Assembly (NCBI GenBank): GCA_903936775.1
Contig: CAIZWU010000299.1
Span: 1 to 34,877 of the forward strand
Length of the DNA stretch: 34,877 bases
Direction of reading: 5' to 3'
Source of the DNA: an uncultured bacterium
GTDB lineage: Bacteria > Verrucomicrobiota > Verrucomicrobiia > Verrucomicrobiales > V1-33
In this document: in pieces, positions 27,981 to 34,877 of the stretch
How the letters are laid out: each line of letters opens with the position of its first letter
Position numbering within the stretch: the first letter of the stretch is position 1
Translations under genes and position numbers: made by a program
The notes under the pieces: model-generated
The model's database searches: none
The model's input: only the letters and a program-made list of their open reading frames with translations
What the model was told of the DNA's origin: nothing

Positions 27981-28724
27981 TCAACGGCGGCGGCGGACGA
28001 TCAGGCCAACCAGCGCGCCAAGCCCGAGGAGGGCGGCGGAGGGTTCAGGGACCTGATTGATCACAATTCCACTGATGCCGATGCGGTTGGAGGTGCTATT
28101 CTGTCCGGAAATGTTGACACTGGCACCGCTGATGCCGCGCGCGACGACATAATTACCACGGTTGGTGCCATCGGCCTCAATCCAGCCTCCACCCGAACCG
28201 ATGAGGTTGCCGAAAGCGGGAAAATCAGCGGCGAGCACGTTGGCGCCATTCACCCGCGGAATTTCAGAAGTGTGGGTGTCGCCGGCATCGGAACCCAGCA
28301 GGATATAAACATCATACAGGGCGAAAGGGATGGAGGAAAAGGTGATGCTGGCCCCGGCGCCGCCATCGTCGAGATATCCCACACTGAGCCTGGCCTCGTC
28401 GGATCCGGTGCCGCTCGCGTTGTACCAAGCATTGGGGGAGCTCCAAGCCACACTGGTGGAGGTGACCGCGCCAGTGCTGTCCACCAGACCCAGCAGGGAC
28501 CCCGCAGCGAGGGACCCGGTCCGGACCGGCAGGCCTGCCGCGCCGGTAGGATTGTTGGTGGTATTGAAGAAGCCGCTTTGGATGGCGGTAGGGCCAACCG
28601 GCGTGGTGGAGGTCAGCCATGACTGGTTGCCATCATTTTCGGAAAAGTTCACTCCAATGGAGGCGGCTTGCACAGCGAGGGCCGTGGCGGAAAGGAGGGC
28701 GAGTGTCAGAACGGAGGCGGTCAT
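27981..28724 (-). CDS. PEP-CTERM sorting-domain protein
   Basis: A 247-residue secreted protein carrying the PEP-CTERM signal: VPEPSAALLGLGALVGL then IVRRRR at the extreme C terminus, to be cut by an exosortase. It has an N-terminal signal peptide (MTASVLTLALLSATALAVQA) and a body rich in Ser, Gly, Thr and Asn (SIGVNFSENDGNQSW ... FALYDVYILLGSD ... RGNYVVARGISGASV), likely a beta-sandwich surface or matrix protein. Such proteins mark exosortase-encoding, often extracellular-polymer-producing bacteria. A promoter (28752-28780) and a terminator (27937-27964) frame it as a single-gene unit. No exosortase lies in this window. Confidence 0.92.
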   Translation of the reverse strand: MTASVLTLALLSATALAVQAASIGVNFSENDGNQSWLTSTTPVGPTAIQSGFFNTTNNPTGAAGLPVRTGSLAAGSLLGLVDSTGAVTSTSVAWSSPNAWYNASGTGSDEARLSVGYLDDGGAGASITFSSIPFALYDVYILLGSDAGDTHTSEIPRVNGANVLAADFPAFGNLIGSGGGWIEADGTNRGNYVVARGISGASVNISGQNSTSNRIGISGIVINQVPEPSAALLGLGALVGLIVRRRR

Positions 28725-28751
28725 TGCTTGAAGATTTGAAATATTTTGTGT

Positions 28752-28780
28752 GTCGTATTTGTGGCAGACCAAGCTGTCAA
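28752..28780 (-). promoter_or_regulatory. Sigma70-like promoter of the PEP-CTERM gene
   Basis: On the minus strand TTGACA (28775-28780) is followed after exactly 17 bp by TACGAC (28752-28757). The -35 box is perfect; the -10 box is a partial match. It lies 27 bp before the start codon in an AT-rich stretch, the best promoter visible in the window. Confidence 0.65.
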
Positions 28781-28942
28781 TCCTTTATTTCGATGGACCC
28801 CTGGTTTTAAAATCGAAAACCACTTAAGAATACCGGTTTTACGATCAGGCCTGAGTTTTAACCGGGGATGGCCGGAGGATATAGCCGGGGGTTCCCGTTC
28901 CTGCCGGGTCAGCAGTAGAGCATGGTTGGCAGTCAGTCCTGC

Positions 28943-30184
28943 TCAAGGAGGGGCGGCGGGCAACCGGACCTCTGCGGTGCCTGCTTTGGCTGCGGCGGAG
29001 TCGAGGCGCTGCCCGGGCACGTATTTCACCGGCATGCCGCCGGGAATGCCAATCAGGGCGGACAGGCCCGGCAGATCCTGCGGATGGACCGCGGCCTGCC
29101 AATGGCCGTTGTCGTCGGTCCTGACAGAAGTCACGGCGGCCGCAGCCTCGGTGTTTTCGGCGCCGCCGGTTTTGAGATAAATCCGGGTATTGGCCATGGG
29201 CTGACCGGAGGCATCCAGCGCGACCCCACCCACCGGTTCCGTAGCCCCCAGCAGCATCGACTGGCCTTCGGGCAAGACCCCGGCCGGATAGCGGGTGGTG
29301 GCACTCGACTGACCCGGAGCTTCCGCCCTAAGCACCAGAGAGGTGCGGTCGATATCTGCACCGACAGGGATGGTGGCATACCCTTCGGCATCGGTGGCAA
29401 AGGGACGGTTGGGAAGGTCGAAGGAGTAGTTGCGCCCGTCGGCCCAGACCTGGGCGTTGGCCACGGGCTGGCCGTCGGCGCCGGTGACCCGCACTTTCAC
29501 CATTTCCCCGGATTTCAGGCCCGGGCCCCAACCATATTTATCCACCAAATCCATCGTCGCGGCATCCCATTCCCAATTCAGCGCCGTCTCATAGACGTCT
29601 CCGCCATAAGCTATGTTCATGACCTCCCCGTAGGCAAAACAGCGCAGCAGCGGGATGGCATCCCCCCACTCGGCGCGCTGCACTTCCTTGATTTCGGCAA
29701 ACGTCCGTCCATCGCGGAATTCCAAGTTGCTGAATTCATAGCCGTAGGAGGGGGTTTCCAAGCCGGGGTCCGGGTGGTCCATGTCGGCAAAATCCTGGGC
29801 ACCGGCCTTTTTACGGGGAGAAATCAGGGTGTCCGCGGTCACGAATTCCGGCACCAACTGGGTCAGGTATTCCGGATACCGCCCATACTTGGCTTTGTAG
29901 GCAAAAATACCGGTGCGTAGTTTGGTCAGGTGTTCGCGGTCGATCGCTTTGTGCCGTTCGATTTCCTGAGCGGCCTCACTGGGCGGCGGGGCCGGTGGGC
30001 TCTCCCGTTTCCGGTCCGGGGCCATGGCCACCGCAGGCCGCTTCGGGGATAGTTTTGTCGTCGTCACCACCGGTGGAACCGGACCAGCAGCCGGGCCCGC
30101 GCTCTCACCGGACCGGGAGGTCCACCAGAGGCCTGCCCCCAGCACCAGCAGGATGATCAGGAGAAGGCGGAATTTATTTTCCAT
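28943..30184 (-). CDS. Membrane-anchored protein with pseudopilin-like and carboxypeptidase-regulatory-like parts
   Basis: A 413-residue protein of unknown function. An N-terminal hydrophobic anchor (KFRLLLIILLVLGAGLWW) is followed by a Pro/Ala-rich linker. Residues about 85-125 (LRTGIFAYKAKYGRYPEYLTQLVPEFV) look like the Y..YG.YP..L..L helix of type II secretion pseudopilins. Two Ig-like, carboxypeptidase-regulatory-type repeats follow: VKVRVTGADGQPVANAQVWADG and VGGVALDASGQPMANTRIYLK, each with the G-x-P-x-A-x-V/I pattern. ATG 30184 is chosen because it starts at the anchor; the frame is open to 30220. It is divergent from the outer-membrane-barrel gene at 30327. The whole arrangement suggests a surface or periplasmic binding role. 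Confidence 0.68.
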   Translation of the reverse strand: MENKFRLLLIILLVLGAGLWWTSRSGESAGPAAGPVPPVVTTTKLSPKRPAVAMAPDRKRESPPAPPPSEAAQEIERHKAIDREHLTKLRTGIFAYKAKYGRYPEYLTQLVPEFVTADTLISPRKKAGAQDFADMDHPDPGLETPSYGYEFSNLEFRDGRTFAEIKEVQRAEWGDAIPLLRCFAYGEVMNIAYGGDVYETALNWEWDAATMDLVDKYGWGPGLKSGEMVKVRVTGADGQPVANAQVWADGRNYSFDLPNRPFATDAEGYATIPVGADIDRTSLVLRAEAPGQSSATTRYPAGVLPEGQSMLLGATEPVGGVALDASGQPMANTRIYLKTGGAENTEAAAAVTSVRTDDNGHWQAAVHPQDLPGLSALIGIPGGMPVKYVPGQRLDSAAAKAGTAEVRLPAAPP

Positions 30185-30326
30185 CCCGGAAGGCTGACAC
30201 TTCAGGCCTAACGCCGTCAAGTTTGAAATCGGTTACTCTTTCCGTTCCTTTCCCTCCACCCCGGCGGCGGAAAATAAACGCGCGCTTTTCCCATGACACA
30301 GCCAGTAAGGGAATCGAAAGTGAAAG

Positions 30327-31232
30327 GTGAAGTCTCCCCTGAATCCCCCCTCTCTGTTGGCTCCTGTCCTGGTTTTGACCGCCACCTTGGCCGCCGTGCA
30401 GGCCGGCACCGGGTTGATTCCAGCCGCGGCACCCTCCGCCGGGTCCCCGCCTGCTTTGGTGCTCGACCTGAGCACGCAATATGAATTCTCCGACTCCTCC
30501 CCGGCGGGACCTGGCGGCGACGTCTTCGACAGCCGGGTTTCCCTGCCCCTATTTGTTCCCCTCAGCGAAACCTGGCGGATCATCGGCGTCCTGCGTGGAG
30601 GGTTCACCGATTACGAAACCGACCCTTTCGGCGGAGAGGGCCTGCAAACCTGGAATGTGGGCGCCCTGATGACCCTGGATGGCCAGCTCACTAGGGAGTG
30701 GTCTGCCACCCTCGGGCTGCTCGGCGGCGCTTCCTGGGAAGATGGCGCTTCCTTTTCCGATAGCCTTACTGGCGGCGGTTTGGTCATGGCCAGTTATCGT
30801 TTTTCCCCCACCTTGAAAGTGGGGCTGGGCGGACTCTATCTCACCCGCCTGAATGAAGACGCCCTCGTAGTCCCCGCACTGGGCCTGGACTGGCAGGTCA
30901 CAGAGCAAATGGATATCAAGCTCTCCGGTCTCGATCTGCGGGCGGAGTACGACGTGAGCGAGGTCTGGTCGCTCTACCTCCGGGGGGAGTTTGATCCAAG
31001 CGGTGCGCGTTTGGTGCCGCGGGCCAACACGGAAGCTGATTCCTTTGATGATCAGGGTTTCCGTGCTGCTGGTGGCCTGAAATGGACTCCCTGCCCTTCC
31101 TTCAGTTTGTCGATGGAAGGCGGCGTCGCCTTTCATGAATACACCCTGCGCAATGACCGCGAGGAAATCCTCGCCAAGGACCGGGTGGACCCGGCGCCGT
31201 TCGTCGGGGTTTCGGCCCGCCTCTCATTTTGA
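30327..31232 (+). CDS. Outer-membrane beta-barrel protein
   Basis: A 301-residue secreted protein with a signal peptide (residues 1 to about 26, ending AAVQA), then alternating amphipathic strands (LDLSTQYEFSDS, SLPLFVPLSETWRIIGVLRGG, WSATLGLLGGASWEDG, LGLDWQVTEQMDIKL) and a C-terminal phenylalanine (VSARLSF), the barrel-insertion signal recognised by BamA. It may belong to the uncharacterised outer-membrane barrel families (DUF6268-like), but I am not certain. It starts with GTG 30327. Its 3' end overlaps the end of the DUF1328 gene on the opposite strand by 9 bp. Probably a small porin-like or structural protein. Confidence 0.75.
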   Translation: MKSPLNPPSLLAPVLVLTATLAAVQAGTGLIPAAAPSAGSPPALVLDLSTQYEFSDSSPAGPGGDVFDSRVSLPLFVPLSETWRIIGVLRGGFTDYETDPFGGEGLQTWNVGALMTLDGQLTREWSATLGLLGGASWEDGASFSDSLTGGGLVMASYRFSPTLKVGLGGLYLTRLNEDALVVPALGLDWQVTEQMDIKLSGLDLRAEYDVSEVWSLYLRGEFDPSGARLVPRANTEADSFDDQGFRAAGGLKWTPCPSFSLSMEGGVAFHEYTLRNDREEILAKDRVDPAPFVGVSARLSF

Positions 31233-31385
31233 TACCGCGCGCTTCCTCAACGACAGCACTGCCATCACGAGGAAGATCAGGGCCAGCACGCGGATAACCC
31301 AGGCCGCGACCCCTGCCAGAACCCAAAATCCGAAAGTGGCAGCCACGAGGGCCAGCAAGACAAGGATGACTGCGCTTGTTTTCAT
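31224..31385 (-). CDS. DUF1328 small membrane protein (YtjA-like)
   Basis: A 53-residue protein with two hydrophobic stretches: MKTSAVILVLLALVAAT, then FGFWVLAGVAAWVIRVLALIFLVM and a basic tail ending RKRAVSK. The GF-x-x-x-AG-x-A core and length fit the DUF1328/YtjA family, small inner-membrane proteins of unknown function often found beside CsbD-type stress genes, as here (41 bp downstream of the CsbD-like gene, same strand). Its stop overlaps the end of the convergent barrel gene. Confidence 0.75.
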   Translation of the reverse strand: MKTSAVILVLLALVAATFGFWVLAGVAAWVIRVLALIFLVMAVLSLRKRAVSK

Positions 31386-31426
31386 AGCAAATCAGGAGGA
31401 AAGGTTGGCAGGCGGACGGCGGGAGG

Positions 31427-31726
31427 TTAATTCAGATCGTTGAGGATCTTTTCGACTTCAGCGCGGGTCTTGCCCAGTTTCTTCTGGAGGCGGCCATAGA
31501 GCTCCTCCTCCTTCCCTTCCGCAAACAGCAGATCATCATCTGTCAGGCCGGCAAATTGTTGTTTCAGTTTGCCCTGGGCGACATTCCAGTTGCCTTTCCA
31601 CCAGAGCTTGGTGGACGAGGGCGTCTCAATCACGACGGCTTTTGAAGGAGTGACTGGGACCACGGTTTTTTGATCGCAGGCCACGCCGGAAAGGGCGCAG
31701 GCGGTGAGAAGGAGCACGGATTTCAT
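31427..31726 (-). CDS. CsbD-family stress protein with lipoprotein-like signal
   Basis: A 99-residue protein whose C-terminal part is a clear CsbD domain: [20 protein letters not shown], then [20 protein letters not shown] and [14 protein letters not shown]. CsbD proteins are general-stress proteins, usually short and cytoplasmic. Here the domain is preceded by [19 protein letters not shown], which looks like a lipoprotein signal with Cys17, and a Val/Thr/Pro-rich linker. The lipobox is imperfect (Gly at -3), so anchoring is likely but not certain. It sits upstream of a DUF1328 gene on the same strand, a common stress-gene pairing. ATG 31726 has no Shine-Dalgarno sequence. Confidence 0.83.
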   Translation of the reverse strand: MKSVLLLTACALSGVACDQKTVVPVTPSKAVVIETPSSTKLWWKGNWNVAQGKLKQQFAGLTDDDLLFAEGKEEELYGRLQKKLGKTRAEVEKILNDLN

Positions 31727-32203
31727 AGGTCAGGCAGGTAGTAGTTTTGCAAGGCAGACCGCAGAATCTTCCGCAGACCGCCAGCTGCTCCCTTTTCTGC
31801 AAGCTCCGGGCCATCGCCACTCCATGCCTTCGCTGGCGGCTGGTAACTCTTTGCAGCTTAAATTAATAGGCCAAATTCGCCTGCCTGCTCCAGTCGGGCT
31901 TGGTGGCCAAGCCGTGTCGCGATCTGCAGCACCCGGGGTGACCCCTTCTGGCATTTCGCCAATGCACCGGCGCCTTGGAGACCACGACCCGCGTCCCGGT
32001 TGCATTCGAACCACCGCGTGCTGTGATTAATGGGTGATGACCAGCCTCCCAGCGCTCCGACTTAGCCCGCTCCGCCATGCGGTGGCGGAGCTGCGTTTCC
32101 TGTTTTAGGCCGACGGCACGGTGTTTCCCGGGGAGACCGGGCACGGCGGCTGATTCTTTTTCCCTCTCCCCTCCCCTCCCACTTCTTTATTTTCTGTATT
32201 CCC
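31727..32203. other. 477-bp intergenic region upstream of leuA
   Basis: No convincing gene lies here. The region contains a perfect 9-bp hairpin, GCTCCGCCA (32069-32077) with its complement at 32083-32091 around loop TGCGG, followed on the plus strand by TGCGTTTCCTGTTTTAG. That could end a short upstream RNA or act as an attenuator for leuA. A weaker hairpin, CCCGG ggaga CCGGG, follows near 32127. The last 50 bp before leuA are almost all pyrimidines. A tRNA-like word (GGTTCGAAT on the minus strand near 32000) does not fold into a tRNA. An open frame of 108 residues crosses the area but has no protein-like features. Confidence 0.5.
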
Positions 32204-33871
32204 ATGGTTCCTGATCCCTCCGCTAAATACCGGGCTTATCCTCCCATTCCTTTGCCGGACCGCACCTGGCCGGACCGCGTCCTCACCAAAGCGCCGATCT
32301 GGTGCTCCGTGGACCTCCGCGACGGCAACCAAGCCCTCGCGGTGCCGATGAATGTCTCTCAAAAACTGGAGATGTTTGACGCCTTGGTGAAGTGCGGCTT
32401 CAAGGAAATCGAGGTCGGTTTCCCCGCCGCCTCCAACACGGAATTCGCCTTCAACCGCCGCCTCATCGAGGAAAAACGCGTTCCCGCCGATGTGACCATC
32501 CAGGTGCTGGTGCAGGCGCGCGAGGATTTGATTGAGCGCACCGTGGAGAGCCTGCTGGGTGCCCGGCGCGTCATCATCCATCTGTATAACAGCACGTCCC
32601 CGGCCCAGCGCCGGGTGGTCTTTGGCAAGTCCAAGGAAGAAATCGTCGGCATGGCCCGGCAGGGCGCGCAGTTGATCAAGGACCGGCTTTCCCGCTTGGA
32701 ATCAACCGGCACCGAAGTGGTGCTGCAGTACTCGCCGGAAAGTTTTAGCGCCACCGAGTTGGAATTCGCCCGCGAAATCAGCGAAGCCGTGATGGACGTC
32801 TGGCAGCCAACCCCGCAGCGGAAGATGATCCTCAATCTGCCTGACACCGTGGAGGTCGCCATGCCCAACGTGTACGCCGACCAGATCGAGTGGATGTGCC
32901 GCCATCTCAAAAACCGCGACAGCCTGATCATCTCGCTCCACACTCACAATGACCGCGGCACGGGTGTGGCCGCGACCGAACTGGGCCTGCTGGCCGGCGC
33001 GGACCGGGTGGAGGGCACCCTCTTCGGCAATGGGGAGCGCACCGGCAATCTGGATATCGTCACCGTGGCCATGAATTGTTATATGCATGGCATCGCGCCT
33101 GGTTTGGACTTCTCCAACATCAATGCCCTCGCCGACATGTACCACCGGACCACCGGCATGACCGTCGCCCCGCGCCAGCCCTACGCCGGCGAATTGGTCT
33201 TCACGGCCTTCAGCGGCAGCCATCAGGACGCCATCAAAAAAGGTCTGGCGGAGCGCGATTCCGGCAAGGCCCCCACCCATTGGGATGTGCCCTATCTCAC
33301 CATCGATCCCTCGGATCTGGGTCGGGAATACCGCGAGGTGATCCGCGTTAACAGCCAGAGCGGCAAAGGCGGCGTCGCCTGGATGCTGGAAAGCGAATTC
33401 GGGATCGACCTGCCCAAGGACCTCCAGCGCGAGTTCGGCCCGCTGGCCAATGACGCCGTGGACCACCTCGGCCGCGAAGTCAGCGGCGCGGAGTTGAAGG
33501 ACATGTTCTGGCAGGAATATGTGGACCGCACCACCCCTTGGGAACTGCATCACTTCCATGCCGATGGGGTCGACCGCGTCTTCCGTTGCCGTGCCTCCGC
33601 CCGGCGGGACGGCGCGGAAGTGAAACTGACGGGTTCCGGCAATGGCCCGATCGCGGCCTTCGTGCAGTCGCTCATCGATGCCGGGGTGCCTCCGTTTGAA
33701 GTCACCGATTTCAAACAACACGCCCTCAGCGCCGGCACTGCTGCCAGTGCCATCGCCTATCTGAAAATCACCCGCCCCGACGGCACCGCCCGCTGGGGCG
33801 CCGGGGTCGACACCAACATCGAACTGGCCTCCATCAAAGCCGTGCTCAGCGCCCTGAACCGGCTCGGTTAG
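32204..33871 (+). CDS. leuA: 2-isopropylmalate synthase (yeast/type-2 class)
   Basis: First committed enzyme of leucine synthesis: condenses acetyl-CoA with 2-oxoisovalerate. The 555-residue protein is of the longer class-2 type with the early block KYRAYPPIPLPDRTWPD. The catalytic TIM barrel has SVDLRDGNQALAVPM (Asp37, Arg39, Asp40), GFKEIEVGFPAAS and HTHNDRGTGVAATELGLLAG (His246, His248), and ends with GTLFGNGERTGNLD. The C-terminal leucine-sensing regulatory domain (from about residue 430) includes GVPPFEVTDFKQHALSAG and GAGVDTNIELASIKAVLSAL. ATG 32204 is preceded by a long pyrimidine tract and no Shine-Dalgarno sequence. Transcription may be tuned in the 477-bp upstream region; no leucine-rich leader peptide was found. 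Confidence 0.96.
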   Translation: MVPDPSAKYRAYPPIPLPDRTWPDRVLTKAPIWCSVDLRDGNQALAVPMNVSQKLEMFDALVKCGFKEIEVGFPAASNTEFAFNRRLIEEKRVPADVTIQVLVQAREDLIERTVESLLGARRVIIHLYNSTSPAQRRVVFGKSKEEIVGMARQGAQLIKDRLSRLESTGTEVVLQYSPESFSATELEFAREISEAVMDVWQPTPQRKMILNLPDTVEVAMPNVYADQIEWMCRHLKNRDSLIISLHTHNDRGTGVAATELGLLAGADRVEGTLFGNGERTGNLDIVTVAMNCYMHGIAPGLDFSNINALADMYHRTTGMTVAPRQPYAGELVFTAFSGSHQDAIKKGLAERDSGKAPTHWDVPYLTIDPSDLGREYREVIRVNSQSGKGGVAWMLESEFGIDLPKDLQREFGPLANDAVDHLGREVSGAELKDMFWQEYVDRTTPWELHHFHADGVDRVFRCRASARRDGAEVKLTGSGNGPIAAFVQSLIDAGVPPFEVTDFKQHALSAGTAASAIAYLKITRPDGTARWGAGVDTNIELASIKAVLSALNRLG

Positions 33872-33909
33872 CGGAAAACGGAACGCGCCCTTCCAGTCCG
33901 CCCCGAAGC
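33872..33909 (+). repeat. Stop-codon-abutting palindromic repeat, copy 3 (diverged)
   Basis: Immediately after the leuA TAG: CGGAAAACGGAACGCGCCC, then TTCCAGTCCGCCCCGAAGC. The A-tract, GGAnCGCG and AGTCCGCCCCG match copies 1 and 2 in the same orientation relative to the gene, though the hairpin arm is broken here. Confidence 0.6.
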
Positions 33910-33944
33910 CTTGGCGGCAGCTTTCCCCTGCTGCCCCAGGGTTG

Positions 33945-33979
33945 CCGGGGAGGATTACAAATCCGCGCTCCTTTTGTCC
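33945..33979 (-). repeat. Stop-codon-family palindromic repeat, inverted copy 4
   Basis: On the minus strand: GGACAAAAGGAGCGCGGATT tgt AATCC TCCCCGGCAAC. Compared with copy 1 (GGACT/AGTCC) both sides of the stem have changed together (GGATT/AATCC), a compensatory change that supports selection on the hairpin. Confidence 0.7.
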
Positions 33980-34024
33980 GGCCCACAGCTTGCCAAGCCA
34001 CCCGTGAGACACTAATCCTCCCGC

Positions 34025-34877
34025 ATGACACGCCGGAGCATTGCAGGGATTTTCTCGGGACTTCTTTTGCTGGGAAGTCTGGCGTGGTGGTGGAACCCGC
34101 AGCCTCCTGAATCGGCCGGAATCCGGGCTGCCGCAAAACCCGTGGTTCAACAACCGGCGGCAACTGTCGCACCAGCCCCCGCCATCACCGTAGCCCTGCC
34201 GACCTTCGGCACCGAGGCCTTCAATCAACTGGCCAAGGAACGCGGCGCGGCCTGGCTGGCCAGCCGGAACCGGGATGCCGTCAGTCTGCTGGCGATGTGG
34301 GACTTGACCGGCGATGAAACGGTATTGCGGGAAGCGGCGGAAAAATTTCCGGGGAATCCCCAGGTGTGCCTGGCGATGCTGGGAGTCGTTTTCGAAAAGG
34401 AGGGCCCTGAGGCTGATAAAAAGAAATGGACCGACCAGCTGATGGCGGCGGATCCGGAAAACCCGCTGGGCCACTATTATCAGGCCCGATTGGCTCAGGC
34501 GGCGGGTGACCGCGCGGGCGTGATCACGGCGTTGGAGATGGCTCTGGGGAAAAAAGGCCGGATCGATTTCTACCTGCGGGAACGAATGGTGGGGACCAAG
34601 GAAGGACTGCTGGCCAGCGGGGTGCCGCTCAAGGACGCATATTTTCTTTCATTGGCGGGGCCGATGGGGAAAGTCTCGGAAGGATTTTACGCAACGGGCA
34701 AACTCATGGGATTCTTCAAGACGGAATTGGCTTTGATGAAAGCCCCGGGACGGGAAACGGAATTTCAGGAGCTGGCCGGGCTCGGGTTGCGTCTCGCCGA
34801 ACAACAACGGCTCACGGAATCCCCCTCCCTGTTTACGGAATTGATGGCGCACGGACAACGGATGAGATTCCTGAAAG
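34025..34877 (+). CDS. Membrane-anchored or secreted helical-repeat protein (partial, runs off the window)
   Basis: An open frame from ATG 34025 that reaches the end of the window without a stop (284 full codons). It begins with a basic N terminus and a hydrophobic anchor (MTRRSIAGIFSGLLLLGSLAWWW), a Pro/Ala-rich linker (about 25-60), then a helical region with TPR-like pairs (LAKERGAAWLASRNRDAV; AAEKFPGNPQVCLAMLG; AADPENPLGHYYQARLAQAAGD). It may be a periplasmic scaffold protein. It lies 153 bp downstream of leuA on the same strand, but repeat copies intervene. Family not recognised. Confidence 0.72.
   Translation, partial: MTRRSIAGIFSGLLLLGSLAWWWNPQPPESAGIRAAAKPVVQQPAATVAPAPAITVALPTFGTEAFNQLAKERGAAWLASRNRDAVSLLAMWDLTGDETVLREAAEKFPGNPQVCLAMLGVVFEKEGPEADKKKWTDQLMAADPENPLGHYYQARLAQAAGDRAGVITALEMALGKKGRIDFYLRERMVGTKEGLLASGVPLKDAYFLSLAGPMGKVSEGFYATGKLMGFFKTELALMKAPGRETEFQELAGLGLRLAEQQRLTESPSLFTELMAHGQRMRFLK

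Noticed and set aside
31823..32030. Leader peptide for leuA attenuation
   Set aside because: The open frame here has scattered, not clustered, leucine codons and ends far before leuA.
31985..32091. Possible tRNA on the minus strand upstream of leuA (contains GGTTCGAAT and a D-loop-like stretch)
   Set aside because: T-stem has two mismatches, no anticodon stem of five pairs forms and no acceptor stem was found. At most a decayed tRNA fragment; tRNAscan-SE would decide.
32702..34474. 590-codon minus-strand frame over leuA and the following gene
   Set aside because: Shadow of leuA; the real plus-strand genes have family motifs and signal sequences.

Overview
This 34.9 kb window is ordinary-looking, high-GC chromosomal DNA that most resembles a member of the Verrucomicrobiota. 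The evidence is the mix of families: a DUF1549/DUF1553 cytochrome-like protein paired with a Tat-type DUF1501 protein, a secreted DUF1080 protein, a Tat-signal Gfo/Idh/MocA oxidoreductase, a PEP-CTERM protein, and BamA plus other outer-membrane barrels (a diderm cell). No rRNA, convincing tRNA, CRISPR array, prophage or insertion sequence was seen.

Layout. 0.15-2.3 kb: sucC-sucD (succinyl-CoA synthetase) closed by a strong terminator. 2.4-7.4 kb: a secreted DUF1080 protein facing a DUF1549/1553-DUF1501 pair, with a 234-bp inverted-repeat element between the convergent ends. 7.6-9.7 kb: two envelope proteins of unknown function. 9.8-13 kb: a Fur-family regulator whose stop overlaps that of ileS. 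13.1-14.9 kb: a tightly coupled membrane-protein pair (HTTM/DoxX-like protein plus a one-TM partner). 15-18.1 kb: a HAD hydrolase and bamA with its terminator. 18.3-20.5 kb: an Aas-like acyl-ACP synthetase with a degenerate acyltransferase half. 20.7-23.7 kb: a Gfo/Idh/MocA oxidoreductase and a GH30-like glycosidase, probably one sugar-processing unit. 23.9-27.3 kb: a soluble histidine-kinase-like protein, cytidine deaminase, XerD, a 41-aa membrane peptide, a PPOX-family protein and a small lipoprotein. 27.4-31.7 kb: a frameshifted gene, a PEP-CTERM protein with a recognisable promoter and terminator, an anchored protein with carboxypeptidase-regulatory-like repeats, an outer-membrane barrel, and DUF1328 and CsbD-type stress proteins. 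31.7-34.9 kb: a 477-bp intergenic region, leuA, and a partial anchored protein running off the right edge.

The most interesting signals are at the nucleotide level. (1) A palindromic repeat family sits immediately after stop codons of unrelated genes, with a compensatory base-pair change between copies. (2) A 234-bp REPIN-like element has perfect 29-bp inverted arms placed just after two convergent stop codons. (3) The decamer TTTGTCAGGA occurs four times, far above chance. (4) Almost all starts lack a Shine-Dalgarno sequence and instead carry pyrimidines, often CCC, directly before ATG. At the protein level the best leads are the pseudo-acyltransferase half of the Aas-like enzyme, a CsbD domain behind a lipoprotein-like signal, and the coupled membrane pair. 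I did not find a clearly new multi-gene system.
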